Positions 33,877-42,927 of a stretch of DNA of 43,284 nucleotides are shown here, piece by piece; the first letter of the stretch is position 1; each line of letters starts with the position of its first letter. This DNA is from Clostridium thailandense (GTDB lineage: Bacteria > Bacillota > Clostridia > Clostridiales > Clostridiaceae), in the NCBI RefSeq assembly GCF_019207025.1, contig NZ_JAEEGC010000134.1, forward strand, positions 1-43,284. The letters run 5' to 3'. The notes under the pieces were generated by a model that worked only from the letters and a program-made list of their open reading frames with translations, searched no databases and had not been told where the DNA came from. The position numbers were made by a program, and so were the translations under genes.

Positions 33877-34899
33877 CTATATACTTGCTTTTTCCTTTTG
33901 AGCTTTTATTTGTGCTGTAAGCTCAGGTAATACTTTATTTAAATCTCCAACTATTGCGAGATCTGCAACCTTCATTATTGGACAATCTGGATTTTTATTA
34001 ATAGCTATTATGAATTCACTATCCTGCATTCCAGCTAGATGCTGAATTGCACCAGAAATTCCGCAGGCAACATATATTTTAGGTCTAACAGTTTTACCTG
34101 TCTGTCCAACTTGAACAGCTTTATCAGCCCAATCTATATCAACAGCTGCTCTTGAAGCTGCTACTGTACCTCCCAAAACTTCAGCAAGTTCTGCAAGTTT
34201 TGAGAAATTTTCTGCACTTCCAACTCCTCTTCCACCAGCTACAAGTACAGAAGCCTCTCCTATATCTGCTATGTTCTTTGAAAGCTTAACTACTTCCTCT
34301 GTCTTTGTCCTTATGTCTTCTTCTGTTAAGCTAAATTCTACTTTTTCAATTTTTTCTAAGTTTATTTTTGAGCTATCTTTTTCAAGTCTTGAGAAAACTC
34401 CTGGTCTAACTGTTGACATTTGAGGTCTGTGATTTCCACAAACTATTGTAGCCATAAGGTTTCCACCAAAGGCTGGTCTAGTCATCATAAGATTATTAGT
34501 CTCAGTATCTATATCAAGTCCAGTACAGTCAGCTGTTAATCCTGTATGCAGTCTTGCAGAAACTCTTGGACCTAAATCTCTGCCTATAAATGTAGCACCT
34601 ATAAATATTATTTCTGGTTTTCTCTCTTTTGCTAAGTCACAGATAACCTTTGCATATGCATCTGTTGAATAATGTAGTAAAAACTTACTATCACATGCAA
34701 GTACCTTATCTGCTCCGTAAGATAACAAACTCTCTGATATGTCTTTAGTATTATATCCAAGTACAACTGCAGTAAGTTCAGTACCTAATTTATCTGCAAT
34801 TTCTCTTCCTTTTCCAAGTAATTCAAGGGATACTTTCTGAAGTTTTCCGTCTCTTTGCTCTGCAAAGACCCATACACCTTTATATTCTGATATATTCAT
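33877..34899 (-). CDS. etfA: Electron transfer flavoprotein, alpha subunit
   Basis: The 340-residue EtfA pairs with EtfB and butyryl-CoA dehydrogenase. In clostridia this complex splits NADH electrons between crotonyl-CoA and ferredoxin. The N-terminal domain covers about 1-200; the C-terminal FAD domain carries VLVAGGRGVGSAENF (about 218-232), the conserved GQTGKTVRPKIYVACGISGAIQHLAGM and NKNPDCPIMKVADLAIVGD. It follows etfB by 16 bp, start after GGAGGA. Last gene of the compact operon; hbd comes after two repeat elements. Confidence 0.97.
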   Translation of the reverse strand: MNISEYKGVWVFAEQRDGKLQKVSLELLGKGREIADKLGTELTAVVLGYNTKDISESLLSYGADKVLACDSKFLLHYSTDAYAKVICDLAKERKPEIIFIGATFIGRDLGPRVSARLHTGLTADCTGLDIDTETNNLMMTRPAFGGNLMATIVCGNHRPQMSTVRPGVFSRLEKDSSKINLEKIEKVEFSLTEEDIRTKTEEVVKLSKNIADIGEASVLVAGGRGVGSAENFSKLAELAEVLGGTVAASRAAVDIDWADKAVQVGQTGKTVRPKIYVACGISGAIQHLAGMQDSEFIIAINKNPDCPIMKVADLAIVGDLNKVLPELTAQIKAQKEKASI

Positions 34900-34915
34900 T
34901 TAAGATTCCTCCAAA

Positions 34916-35698
34916 CTAAATATAGTGATTCTCAATTAACTTTGAAACTGTATATTCCACTGCTTCTCTAACTGGTTTATTGATTAATTCTCCTTGTCCT
35001 TTAGCTTCCTTAGTAGCTGATTTCATAACTCTTGTTGGTGAACCATTAAGTCCGAGAAGAGCTTTGTCAACCTCTATATCTTCAGCAGTCCAAACCTTTA
35101 TCTCTTTATCAAAAGCACCAAATATTTTAGACATATGCATATATCTTGGGATGTTTAGTTCCTTTATTGCTGTTAAAAGCACAGGAGTTTTAACAGTTAT
35201 TATTTCATATCCATCTTCCCAAGCTCTTCTAACCTTTATACAGCCTTCTCCTACTTCTTCAACTTTTTCAACGTAGGTTACTTGAGGAAGCTCTAAATGC
35301 TCAGCAATTTCTGGCCCAACCTGTGCTGTATCACCATCAATAGCTTGTCTTCCTGCAAATACAATATCATAATTAAGTTTCCTTAAAGCCCCTGATAGTG
35401 CATAGGAAGTAGCTAAAGTATCAGCACCTGCAAAAGCTCTGTCTGTAATAAGTATAGCTTCATCTGCGCCCATTGCTATTGCCTCAATTAAAGTATTCTT
35501 GGCTTGAGGAGGTCCCATTGTGATAACTGTTACATGAGCGCCATTTTTATCTTTAATTGAAAGAGCCTCCTCTAAAGCATTTTTATCATCTGGATTCATT
35601 ATTGATGGAACACCATCTCTTATTAGTGTTCCTGTTTTTGGGTCAATTCTAACTTCATTTGTATCTGGAACTTGTTTTATACAAACAACTATATTCAT
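34916..35698 (-). CDS. etfB: Electron transfer flavoprotein, beta subunit
   Basis: The 260-residue EtfB begins NIVVCIKQVPDTNEVRIDPKTGTL. It has the nucleotide-binding region VITMGPPQAKNTLIEAIAMGADEAILITDRAFAGADTLATSYAL and AGRQAIDGDTAQVGPEIAEHL, which in bifurcating Etf proteins lines the second flavin. The C-terminus ends in the arm that wraps EtfA. Start after GAGGGAGGAT. Situated between bcd and etfA with short gaps (19 and 16 bp), so coexpressed with both. Confidence 0.97.
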   Translation of the reverse strand: MNIVVCIKQVPDTNEVRIDPKTGTLIRDGVPSIMNPDDKNALEEALSIKDKNGAHVTVITMGPPQAKNTLIEAIAMGADEAILITDRAFAGADTLATSYALSGALRKLNYDIVFAGRQAIDGDTAQVGPEIAEHLELPQVTYVEKVEEVGEGCIKVRRAWEDGYEIITVKTPVLLTAIKELNIPRYMHMSKIFGAFDKEIKVWTAEDIEVDKALLGLNGSPTRVMKSATKEAKGQGELINKPVREAVEYTVSKLIENHYI

Positions 35699-35717
35699 TG
35701 TCTAATATCCTCCCTCA

Positions 35718-36857
35718 TTATTTAAATATATTTCCGGAAATAACCATCTTTTGAACCTGTGATGTTCCTTCATATATTTCAGTTATCTTAGCATCTCTCA
35801 TCATTCTTTCAACAGGGTAATCCTTTGTATATCCATATCCACCGAATAATTGAACAGCTTTTGTTGCTACATCCATAGCAACATCTGCTGCAAATAACTT
35901 AGCTCTAGCCGCATCCACAGTATATGGAATTCCATTATCTTTTTTCCAGGCTGCTTTATAAACCAGATGTCTTACTGCTTCAATTTTTGTATCCATTTCG
36001 GCTACGGCCCAAGATAACCCCTGGAACTTATCTAGTGATCTTCCAAATTGTTTTCTTTCCTTCATATAAGTTACAGCTTCGTTAAAAGCACCTTCTGCTA
36101 TCCCAAGCGCCTGAGCCGCTATTCCAATTCTTCCTCCATCAAGAGTTCCCATAGCAATACCAAAACCTTTACCTTCTTTGCCTAATAAATTTTCTTTTGG
36201 TACTACACAATCTTCAAATATGAGCTCAGTAGTTGAAGAAGCTCTAATTCCCATCTTGTTTTCTACTTTTCCTATTGAGAAACCTTTAAAGCCTTTCTCA
36301 ACTATAAATCCACTAATTCCTTTTGTTCCTTTGCTTTTATCTGTCATTGCAAATACTATAAATATATCTGCTTTTCCACCATTTGTTATAAATATCTTTT
36401 GTCCATTTATTATATAGTTATCTCCATCAAGTACAGCTGTAGTCTGCTGTCCTGATGCATCTGTTCCTGCATTTGGTTCTGTTAATCCAAAGGCTCCTAA
36501 TTTTTCACCTTTTGCAAGAGGTATTAAGTATTTTTGCTTATGTTCTTCTGTACCATACTTTTCAATTACTGATGCACACAAGGATGTATGGGCTGAAAGA
36601 ATAACTCCTGTAGTTCCACAAACCTTTGACAGCTCTTCAACTGCTAATATATATGAAAGAGTGTCTCCACCTGCTCCACCATATTCCTTAGCAAATGGAA
36701 TACCCATCATTCCATACCTTGCCATTTTCTCTACTGTCTCCATAGGAAACCTTTCAGTTTCATCAATTTCTGCAGCTAATGGTTTTACTTCTTTTTCAGC
36801 GAATTCTCTGACCATCTGCTTTACTAATTCTTGTTCCTTTGTTAGTGCAAAATCCAT
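35718..36857 (-). CDS. bcd: Butyryl-CoA dehydrogenase (short-chain acyl-CoA dehydrogenase)
   Basis: The 379-residue flavoprotein reduces crotonyl-CoA to butyryl-CoA. Landmarks: N-terminal helical domain MDFALTKEQELVKQMVREFAEKEV; FAD/substrate region AFGLTEPNAGTDASGQQTTA (signature 1); RKQFGRSLDKFQGLSWAVAEM; and the C-terminal signature QLFGGYGYTKDYPVERMMRDAKITEIYEGTSQVQ, with the catalytic base Glu 363. Length is exactly that of known clostridial Bcd. AGGAGG precedes the ATG. Cotranscribed with crt upstream (13-bp gap) and etfB downstream. Confidence 0.97.
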   Translation of the reverse strand: MDFALTKEQELVKQMVREFAEKEVKPLAAEIDETERFPMETVEKMARYGMMGIPFAKEYGGAGGDTLSYILAVEELSKVCGTTGVILSAHTSLCASVIEKYGTEEHKQKYLIPLAKGEKLGAFGLTEPNAGTDASGQQTTAVLDGDNYIINGQKIFITNGGKADIFIVFAMTDKSKGTKGISGFIVEKGFKGFSIGKVENKMGIRASSTTELIFEDCVVPKENLLGKEGKGFGIAMGTLDGGRIGIAAQALGIAEGAFNEAVTYMKERKQFGRSLDKFQGLSWAVAEMDTKIEAVRHLVYKAAWKKDNGIPYTVDAARAKLFAADVAMDVATKAVQLFGGYGYTKDYPVERMMRDAKITEIYEGTSQVQKMVISGNIFK

Positions 36858-36870
36858 CTAAAATTACCTC

Positions 36871-37653
36871 CTATTTATTTTTAAAGCTCTTTTCTCTTTT
36901 TTCTACGAAGGCTGTCATACCTTCTTTTTGATCTTCTGTTGCAAAGCATTCTCCAAATAATTCAGATTCACCCATAAGCGCTGTTTCTATATCACACTGC
37001 ATACCTCTATTTATAGCAGCTTTGCAGTACTTAACAGCAATTGGAGCCTGCATAGCTATTGTATTTGCAAGGTTTATAGCTTCTTCCATAACCTTCTCTG
37101 GTTCCACAACCTCATCTACTAATCCAATTCTAAAAGCCTCTTCAGCTTTAATAACATTTCCTGTGAAAATTAATTTTTTTGCTGCTGACATTCCTACAAT
37201 TCTCGGTAATCTTTGAGTTCCACCAAAGCCAGGTGTTATTCCAAGCCCAACTTCTGGCTGTCCAAATTTAGCCTTAGTTGATGCAATTCTTATATCACAA
37301 GCCATGGAAAGTTCACAGCCGCCACCAAGTGCAAAACCATTTACTGCTGCTATTACAGGTTTTTCTAGTGTCTCAAGTTTTCTAAATACTCTATTACCAA
37401 GTATTCCAAATTTTCTACCTTCAGAAACTTTCATGTCTTTCATCTCTGTAATATCTGCGCCAGCAACAAAAGCCTTTTCACCTGCACCAGTTAAAACAAC
37501 TGCATAAATATCATCCTCTTCAGCTACCATATCAATAACCAAATCAAGTTCTTTTAACGTTTCTGAGTTTAAAGCATTTAATGCTTTAGGTCTATTAATA
37601 GATATAACCGCTATCCTTCCATTCTTTTCAAAAACTATATTTTTAAATTCCAT
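36871..37653 (-). CDS. crt: 3-hydroxybutyryl-CoA dehydratase (crotonase)
   Basis: The 260-residue enoyl-CoA hydratase removes water from 3-hydroxybutyryl-CoA to give crotonyl-CoA. Oxyanion-hole stretches KAFVAGADITEM and NGFALGGGCELSMACDIRIA are present, with the catalytic Glu in GGGCEL and a second Glu in GQPEVGLGITPGFGGTQRL. The C-terminal helices end MTAFVEKREKSFKNK. The frame extends back into thl (37689), but GAGGAGG precedes the ATG at 37653, giving a normal-length protein and a 25-bp gap after thl. Confidence 0.96.
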   Translation of the reverse strand: MEFKNIVFEKNGRIAVISINRPKALNALNSETLKELDLVIDMVAEEDDIYAVVLTGAGEKAFVAGADITEMKDMKVSEGRKFGILGNRVFRKLETLEKPVIAAVNGFALGGGCELSMACDIRIASTKAKFGQPEVGLGITPGFGGTQRLPRIVGMSAAKKLIFTGNVIKAEEAFRIGLVDEVVEPEKVMEEAINLANTIAMQAPIAVKYCKAAINRGMQCDIETALMGESELFGECFATEDQKEGMTAFVEKREKSFKNK

Positions 37654-37678
37654 GTTAATCCTCCTCATTTTTAAAATA

Positions 37679-38854
37679 TTATCTTTCAACTATAAGCGCT
37701 GTACCCATTCCTCCACCTATACATAAAGTTGCAAGACCTCTCTTAACATCTCTTCTTTCCATTTCATGTAATAGTGTTACAAGTATTCTTGTTCCTGATG
37801 CCCCAATTGGATGTCCAAGAGCTATAGCTCCACCATTTACATTTACTATGTCCTTATTAAACTTTAAGTCCTTAGCAACTGCTAAGCTTTGAGATGCAAA
37901 GGCTTCATTAGCTTCGATTAAATCTATATCTTCAATTTTTAAGTTTGCCATCTCTAATGCTTTTTTAGTTGCATGGAATGGTCCATAGCCCATTATTGAT
38001 GGTTCTAAGCCTTTTTGACCATAAGAAACTATTTTAACAAGTGGTTTAATTTGGAGTTCTTTAGCTTTTTCCGCACTCATTACAACTACTGCTGCTGCGC
38101 AGTCATTTATTCCTGATGCATTTCCTGCAGTAACTGTTCCATCTTTTTTGAAAGCTGGTCTTAGTTTTGCCAAAGCCTCAATAGTTGCTCCAAACCTTGG
38201 AAATTCATCTTGTTCAAATACTGTTTCTCCCTTTTTCTTTTTGATAACTACTGGAACTATTTCATCATTGAACCTTCCTTCTTTTATAGCTGTTTCAGCT
38301 TTGTTTTGTGATGCTAGAGCAAATTTATCCTGCTCTTCTCTACTTATTCCCCATTGCTCTGCTATGTTTTCTGCAGTTATTCCCATATGATATTTGTTGA
38401 ATGCATCTGTTAAGCCATCATTAATCATTTCATCAACAAATTCTCCATTACCCATTCTTTGTCCCCATCTTGCGTCATTCAAAATATATGGAGCTCTTGA
38501 CATATTTTCCATACCACCAGCCACTACTACATCTGCATCTCCAGCTTTTATTATCTGACATGCTAGTGAAACTGCCCTTAACCCTGAACCACAAACTTTA
38601 TTAATAGTCATTGCTGGAACTTCAACTGGAAGACCTGCCTTAACCATTGCTTGTCTAGCTGGATTCTGTCCAAGTCCTGCCTGTAAAACATTTCCCATAA
38701 TTACTTCATCTACTGCTTCACTTTTAACACCAGCTCTGTTTATAGCTTCCTTTATTACTATTGCCCCTAAATCTATTGCTGGCACATCCTTTAAAGTTCC
38801 TCCAAAGGATCCAATAGCTGTTCTTACTGCACTTACTATAACTACTTCTCTCAT
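37679..38854 (-). CDS. thl: Acetyl-CoA acetyltransferase (thiolase)
   Basis: A 391-residue biosynthetic thiolase that condenses two acetyl-CoA into acetoacetyl-CoA. The nucleophile Cys 88 lies in NKVCGSGLRAV, His 348 in GHPIGASGTRI and Cys 378 in LCIGGGMGTALIVER, the same numbering as characterised clostridial thiolases. First gene of the operon thl-crt-bcd-etfB-etfA, start after GGGAGGA. A sigma-54 promoter lies 146 bp upstream, and the next gene upstream encodes a sigma-54 activator. Confidence 0.97.
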   Translation of the reverse strand: MREVVIVSAVRTAIGSFGGTLKDVPAIDLGAIVIKEAINRAGVKSEAVDEVIMGNVLQAGLGQNPARQAMVKAGLPVEVPAMTINKVCGSGLRAVSLACQIIKAGDADVVVAGGMENMSRAPYILNDARWGQRMGNGEFVDEMINDGLTDAFNKYHMGITAENIAEQWGISREEQDKFALASQNKAETAIKEGRFNDEIVPVVIKKKKGETVFEQDEFPRFGATIEALAKLRPAFKKDGTVTAGNASGINDCAAAVVVMSAEKAKELQIKPLVKIVSYGQKGLEPSIMGYGPFHATKKALEMANLKIEDIDLIEANEAFASQSLAVAKDLKFNKDIVNVNGGAIALGHPIGASGTRILVTLLHEMERRDVKRGLATLCIGGGMGTALIVER

Positions 38855-38999
38855 TTTTATTTCCTCCCATTCATCATCTAATATGTTATTTTATTAACCT
38901 ATAATATTGATGTTAAAATATTGTCTATATCGCTACTTTGATACAAAACATTTTAACATCAAAATTCCAAATATAGTTTTTGTTTATATATTTTAATAT

Positions 39000-39016
39000 A
39001 GCAAATACCTTGCCAA
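39000..39016 (-). promoter_or_regulatory. Sigma-54 (-24/-12) promoter of the thl operon
   Basis: Read on the minus strand, TTGGCAAGGTATTTGCT has GG and GC ten bases apart, the diagnostic sigma-54 spacing, and follows the TTGGCA-N5-TTTGCT pattern closely. It lies about 150 bp before the thl ATG. The start should be near 38988. Confidence 0.82.
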
Positions 39017-39142
39017 AGATATTTAATTCTATAAAAATAGCCATTTTATACATTTTAAAGAAAAACTTATGTTAAAATTTTAATAAAATTAATCACGATA
39101 AAGAAATTTTGTGTTATTTTCAAGACAATATCGAATCATTCA

Positions 39143-39160
39143 TGTCCTGTAATCCGGACA
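39143..39160. promoter_or_regulatory. Probable activator binding site 1
   Basis: TGTCC-N8-GGACA, extended by AATT, about 140 bp upstream of the -24/-12 boxes. Its TCCGGACAATT core (39153-39163) recurs once, 52 bp further upstream. Confidence 0.55.
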
Positions 39161-39194
39161 ATTGATAAATAAATAACAATTTTGTTTTATAAAC

Positions 39195-39212
39195 TGTTTT
39201 GTTTTCCGGACA
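39195..39212. promoter_or_regulatory. Probable activator binding site 2
   Basis: TGTTT-N8-GGACA with TCCGGACAATT at 39205-39215, exactly 52 bp (about five helical turns) from site 1. Its outer half is weaker. Nothing else is seen in the gap 38855-39350. Confidence 0.5.
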
Positions 39213-39350
39213 ATTATTTGTAAAAATATATAAATCGTTAAATATATAACTAAAACTTATAAAAAAATATTTATTTTTAACTATTCAATTGACAACATCA
39301 TTTTCTAATACGTCTTAATTGCTAAATTTTTTAGTTTAAATTTCGTGCTA

Positions 39351-40721
39351 TTAATCTATATGCAACTTTCCCATTTTTTCATATAAATTAGATCTACTTA
39401 TGCCCAAAAGTTGTGCTGCCTTTGATTTATTACCCTTAGCTGCTATAATACTATTTAGTATCGCTTCTTTTTCTGCATCATTTAATATATCCTGAAGATT
39501 TCTAACAGGCTTACAAACGCTTATTGCTGTAATCTTATCTGGAAGATGCTTTGTGTGTATTACAGTTTCATTTTCAATAATGGTTATTGCTCTTTCAAGC
39601 ACATTTTCAAGCTCCCTTATATTTCCTGGCCAACTGTAACCTTTTATATATTCTAGCGCTTCACTTGAAATTCCATAAATGTATTTATATACCTTATTGC
39701 TTATTTTATTGATAAGATGATAAACTATAGTTTCAATATCTTCTCTTCTCTCTTTTAACGAAGGTATATTAATTGTTAATACATTTAATCTATAAAATAA
39801 ATCCTTTCTGAACTTACCTTCTTTTACTAGTTGCTCTAAATTTTGATTAGTAGCAGCTATAACTCTTACGTCTATTTTCTTAGGACCAGCTGAACCTATT
39901 TTTTCCACTTCCTTTTCTTGAAGTACTCTTAAAAGCTTAACCTGCATATATGTTGGCATATCTCCTATTTCATCCAAAAAGATAGTACCTCCATCTGCTA
40001 ATTCAAACTTGCCTATCTTACCTTCTTTTTTTGCACCGGTAAAAGAACCTCCTTCATATCCAAAAAGCTCAGATTCAAGAAGTTCTCCTGGAATAGCACC
40101 GCAGTTAACTTTGATAAAAGCTCCGTACTTTCTCCTGCTTTCCTTATGAATAGCATGGGCAAAAAGTTCCTTACCTGTTCCACTTTCACCTAATATCAAT
40201 ATGTTTGATGAACAAGCTGCAGCCTTTCTAGCAAACTTTTTTGCATTTTTTATCAATTCTCCTTCACCAATGATATCATCAAAAGAATAAGTTGTTCTAT
40301 TCAATGCTGATATATTATTGTTTGACCCTTGAAGCTGTCTTTTCATTTTACTTACATTTTCATATATACTATTTAAATCACTTATACTATTAAATACAAT
40401 CTTTGCAATAGCCCCAATAACCTCTCCATTTTTAGTAATAGGTATCCTGCTTACAACTAAATATTGATCATTTATTTTGAATAATTCTCCTATTTCAGCT
40501 TGTCCTGTCTTTACCACTATAGGTAATCTTGTTTCTTCAACTATTTCTGTTATGTGCTTCCCAACAATCTCTTCTTTTTTCTTTTCAAAAACCTTTGCAT
40601 AACCTTTACCAATCATTGTTATATAGCCTTCTTTATTAATAGCTATAACTCCATCGTAAAGGGTATCCATTGTAAGGTTTAAAATCGCACTATCATTTTG
40701 CAGCATATTCCTCTTATACAT
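39351..40721 (-). CDS. Sigma-54-dependent transcriptional activator (PAS, AAA+, Fis-type HTH)
   Basis: The 456-residue protein has a PAS-like sensor (about 12-115), a linker helix, a sigma-54-interacting AAA+ domain and a Fis-type helix-turn-helix. In the AAA+ domain Walker A is GESGTGKE (178-185), the sigma-54 contact loop is GSFTGA (225-230, a one-residue variant of GAFTGA) and Walker B is GGTIFLDEIGDMP (244-256). The HTH (KSKAAQLLGISRSNLYEKMGKL) ends the protein. Start at ATG 40721; a GTG at 40733 lies in the ribosome site. Transcribed toward thl, whose promoter is of the -24/-12 type, so it is the likely activator of the butyryl-CoA operon. The PAS ligand is unknown. Confidence 0.93.
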   Translation of the reverse strand: MYKRNMLQNDSAILNLTMDTLYDGVIAINKEGYITMIGKGYAKVFEKKKEEIVGKHITEIVEETRLPIVVKTGQAEIGELFKINDQYLVVSRIPITKNGEVIGAIAKIVFNSISDLNSIYENVSKMKRQLQGSNNNISALNRTTYSFDDIIGEGELIKNAKKFARKAAACSSNILILGESGTGKELFAHAIHKESRRKYGAFIKVNCGAIPGELLESELFGYEGGSFTGAKKEGKIGKFELADGGTIFLDEIGDMPTYMQVKLLRVLQEKEVEKIGSAGPKKIDVRVIAATNQNLEQLVKEGKFRKDLFYRLNVLTINIPSLKERREDIETIVYHLINKISNKVYKYIYGISSEALEYIKGYSWPGNIRELENVLERAITIIENETVIHTKHLPDKITAISVCKPVRNLQDILNDAEKEAILNSIIAAKGNKSKAAQLLGISRSNLYEKMGKLHID

Positions 40722-41236
40722 ATTTATCCCCACCTGACTATTCCCTTATATAAAAAATAATACATTTATAAAAATAGTGAAAAATAATTGAAAGAAGTCC
40801 ACTAATTCTAATGGATATTTCTATATACTTAAGCCTTCATATAAGTCATTGAATTGAACATAGATTTATTTGCTTATTTTTGTGTTTTAAGATATTATTT
40901 ATAATAAGTTAAATTATAGTTATAAAAGGTTTTAAAAACAATTCTCATACTTCATGAAAATCCTATAAATTCTTGTGTATTATAACAGTATTACCATCAC
41001 ATACCTTATTATATCATATTATCTTCAATTTACTTACTAACCTATCTTATAGTACAGAATGCAATTTCTAATTATTTTGTTTGATCTCTATGATTTATAT
41101 GCATACTAGCGAGATATTATATTCGTTTACAAAACTTTTTAAAAATATTGTCCAATTTAATATGAGATTTGACTAAAGCCAAACCTCATACAAAATCATC
41201 TATTCCTTTATAAATAAGTTGTTCCGGTTATAAACC
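40722..41236. other. Intergenic region before the sigma-54 activator gene
   Basis: An AT-rich gap of about 515 bp without a convincing gene. It should hold the activator's promoter and, at 41161-41190, the terminator of the methyltransferase operon. I see no other clear structure. Confidence 0.5.
41161..41190 (-). terminator. Terminator of the corrinoid methyltransferase operon
   Basis: TATGAGATTTGAC (41161-41173) pairs with GCCAAACCTCATA (41178-41190) around TAAA, with two G-U pairs on the minus strand. The following T-tract is only moderate. It lies 47 bp after the last stop codon. Confidence 0.6.
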
Positions 41237-42214
41237 TTAAAACATTTTTTTACTCATTTCATCTATTTCATTAGTTACTACCTCATATACATTTCCGAAA
41301 TACCCTCCAGGTAATCCGGAAGTCAAGCATGGAATAAAGTATTTCTTTCCATTAGCTTTGCAAGCTTCTTCCACATGTTTTGCACAATTTTCAGGTGTCC
41401 AATCTGGGAAATCAATCTCACCGCTGTGAAGCCCTCCCATAAAGGTTATTTTTTCACCATATTGCTTGATCAATTCAGGAATGTTATTAGTTTTCATAGT
41501 ACCTTGCCAAATATCGATGCCCATTTCGATCATATATGGAACTAAATTAGCTGCATAAGAATCGCTATGGTGAACGATCAATTCAACACCATTTTCTTTA
41601 TAGTAACCATAGATTTTTTTATAAGCTGGAAGAAAGAACTCTTCAAACATTTCAGGAGATACAAAAGAGTTTTTTTGACTTCCCCAGTCATCATGATGGA
41701 AAATGCAATCCGGATGAAGTTTTTCAACTATCACTTTTGCAGCATCCAGCTCATACTGAGTAAGAGCATCAATTAACTCATGCATAGCTTCAGGCTCTTC
41801 ATATAAACCCATTAAGGCATCTTCCATACCCATAAGATAATGTGTCATTTCAAAGATACCTGGAGCCCAGAAAGGTGCTACAAATTCCTCGTTACGGTCA
41901 ACAGAATTGGCATGAGCAACAGCTGCGGCCCAAGCTTCATCAGAAGTCTCGATTTTAGGAATTTTAACATATTTTTTCCATTCAGTAACATCCTTTAAAA
42001 CTTTATGTTCGTTATCATGCACAGGGAATGCACCAAGTTGATCTTCTGGCCATTGAAATGTTACTCCCCAGTAATCTTTCCAAGTACCACCCTTTTGAGA
42101 TTTAGGTCTCAAAGGCATTTCCATGATTATATTCAAATATTCATATTGATTAACAAAACGATCCGGATTTCCACCTTTAATAGTTTCGAGTAAATTCTGT
42201 CTTTTAGTTAACAT
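41237..42214 (-). CDS. UroD-family methyltransferase I (corrinoid-dependent, O-demethylase type)
   Basis: The 325-residue protein is in the uroporphyrinogen decarboxylase superfamily. Alongside a corrinoid protein and a methyltransferase II it matches the substrate-specific methyltransferase I of acetogen O-demethylases (such as vanillate/veratrol systems), which moves a methyl group from substrate to Co(I) corrinoid. Visible stretches: KRQNLLETIKGGNPDRFVNQYEY at the start, HDDWGSQKNSFVSPEMFEEFFLPAYKKIYGYYKENGVELIVHHSDSYAANLVPYMIEMGIDIWQGTM in the barrel, and IPCLTSGLPGGYFGNVYEVVTNEI near the end. His and Cys residues in HHSDS and IPCL are candidate zinc or substrate ligands. Start after GGAGGT. 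Last gene of the operon. Substrate not determined. Confidence 0.82.
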   Translation of the reverse strand: MLTKRQNLLETIKGGNPDRFVNQYEYLNIIMEMPLRPKSQKGGTWKDYWGVTFQWPEDQLGAFPVHDNEHKVLKDVTEWKKYVKIPKIETSDEAWAAAVAHANSVDRNEEFVAPFWAPGIFEMTHYLMGMEDALMGLYEEPEAMHELIDALTQYELDAAKVIVEKLHPDCIFHHDDWGSQKNSFVSPEMFEEFFLPAYKKIYGYYKENGVELIVHHSDSYAANLVPYMIEMGIDIWQGTMKTNNIPELIKQYGEKITFMGGLHSGEIDFPDWTPENCAKHVEEACKANGKKYFIPCLTSGLPGGYFGNVYEVVTNEIDEMSKKMF

Positions 42215-42248
42215 ACATCAATACCTCCATATATTATTTATGATATAT

Positions 42249-42881
42249 TTATGCTGTTGCCAATTCTTTAGCCTTAATTGCAGCACTACCTGCATCAGGT
42301 GTATATGCATCTGCACCTATTGAAGCTGCAAATTCAGCTGTTACAGGAGCACCACCAACCATTATATGAAATCCTTTTAATCCACTTTCTCTTAAACTCT
42401 CAACTGTTTTCTTCAAAGCTGGCATTGTTGTAGTAAGAAGTGCTGAACATGCTACTATTTTTACATTTTCATTTTCCTTAACTGCTTCAACAAATTTAGT
42501 TTCAGGTACATCTACGCCAAGGTCTACTATTTTAAATCCAGTACTTTCTATCATCATTGCAACTAAATTTTTTCCAATATCGTGTAAATCCCCTGCAACT
42601 GTTCCAATAATACATGTTCCTAAAGAAGATGAAGCGTCGCTTGCAAGATGAGGTTTAAGAACTTCTACACCTCTTGACATTGCTTTTGCTGCTATTAGCA
42701 TTTCAGGTACGAATATTTCTCCTGTAGAGAACTTATCACCTACAACACCCATTGAGTCAATCATAGCTTGAAGTATATCTTCTGCTTTGCTTCCCTCATC
42801 TAGTGCTTCCTGTACTAATCCTTTTATAAGTTTAGTTTTACCCTTCTCTACATTAGCTTTTACTTCTTCAATTTTAGCCAT
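42249..42881 (-). CDS. Corrinoid protein (B12-binding methyl carrier)
   Basis: The 210-residue protein fits the MtbC/MtvC-like corrinoid carrier family. An N-terminal four-helix bundle (1-85, including IDSMGVVGDKFSTGEIFVPEMLIAAKAMSRG) caps the cofactor. The Rossmann-like B12 domain has DLHDIG (98-103), whose His 100 is the lower cobalt ligand, then SALLTTTM and GGAPVTAEFAASIGADAY, the remaining parts of the B12 signature. It shuttles the methyl group between the neighbouring methyltransferases. AAGGAGG precedes the ATG. It lies 34 bp before the methyltransferase I gene and 46 bp after the methyltransferase II gene. Confidence 0.94.
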   Translation of the reverse strand: MAKIEEVKANVEKGKTKLIKGLVQEALDEGSKAEDILQAMIDSMGVVGDKFSTGEIFVPEMLIAAKAMSRGVEVLKPHLASDASSSLGTCIIGTVAGDLHDIGKNLVAMMIESTGFKIVDLGVDVPETKFVEAVKENENVKIVACSALLTTTMPALKKTVESLRESGLKGFHIMVGGAPVTAEFAASIGADAYTPDAGSAAIKAKELATA

Positions 42882-42927
42882 TATTTTTTCCTCCTTATTA
42901 TTTCATATAACTATTATTTTTTAATAA

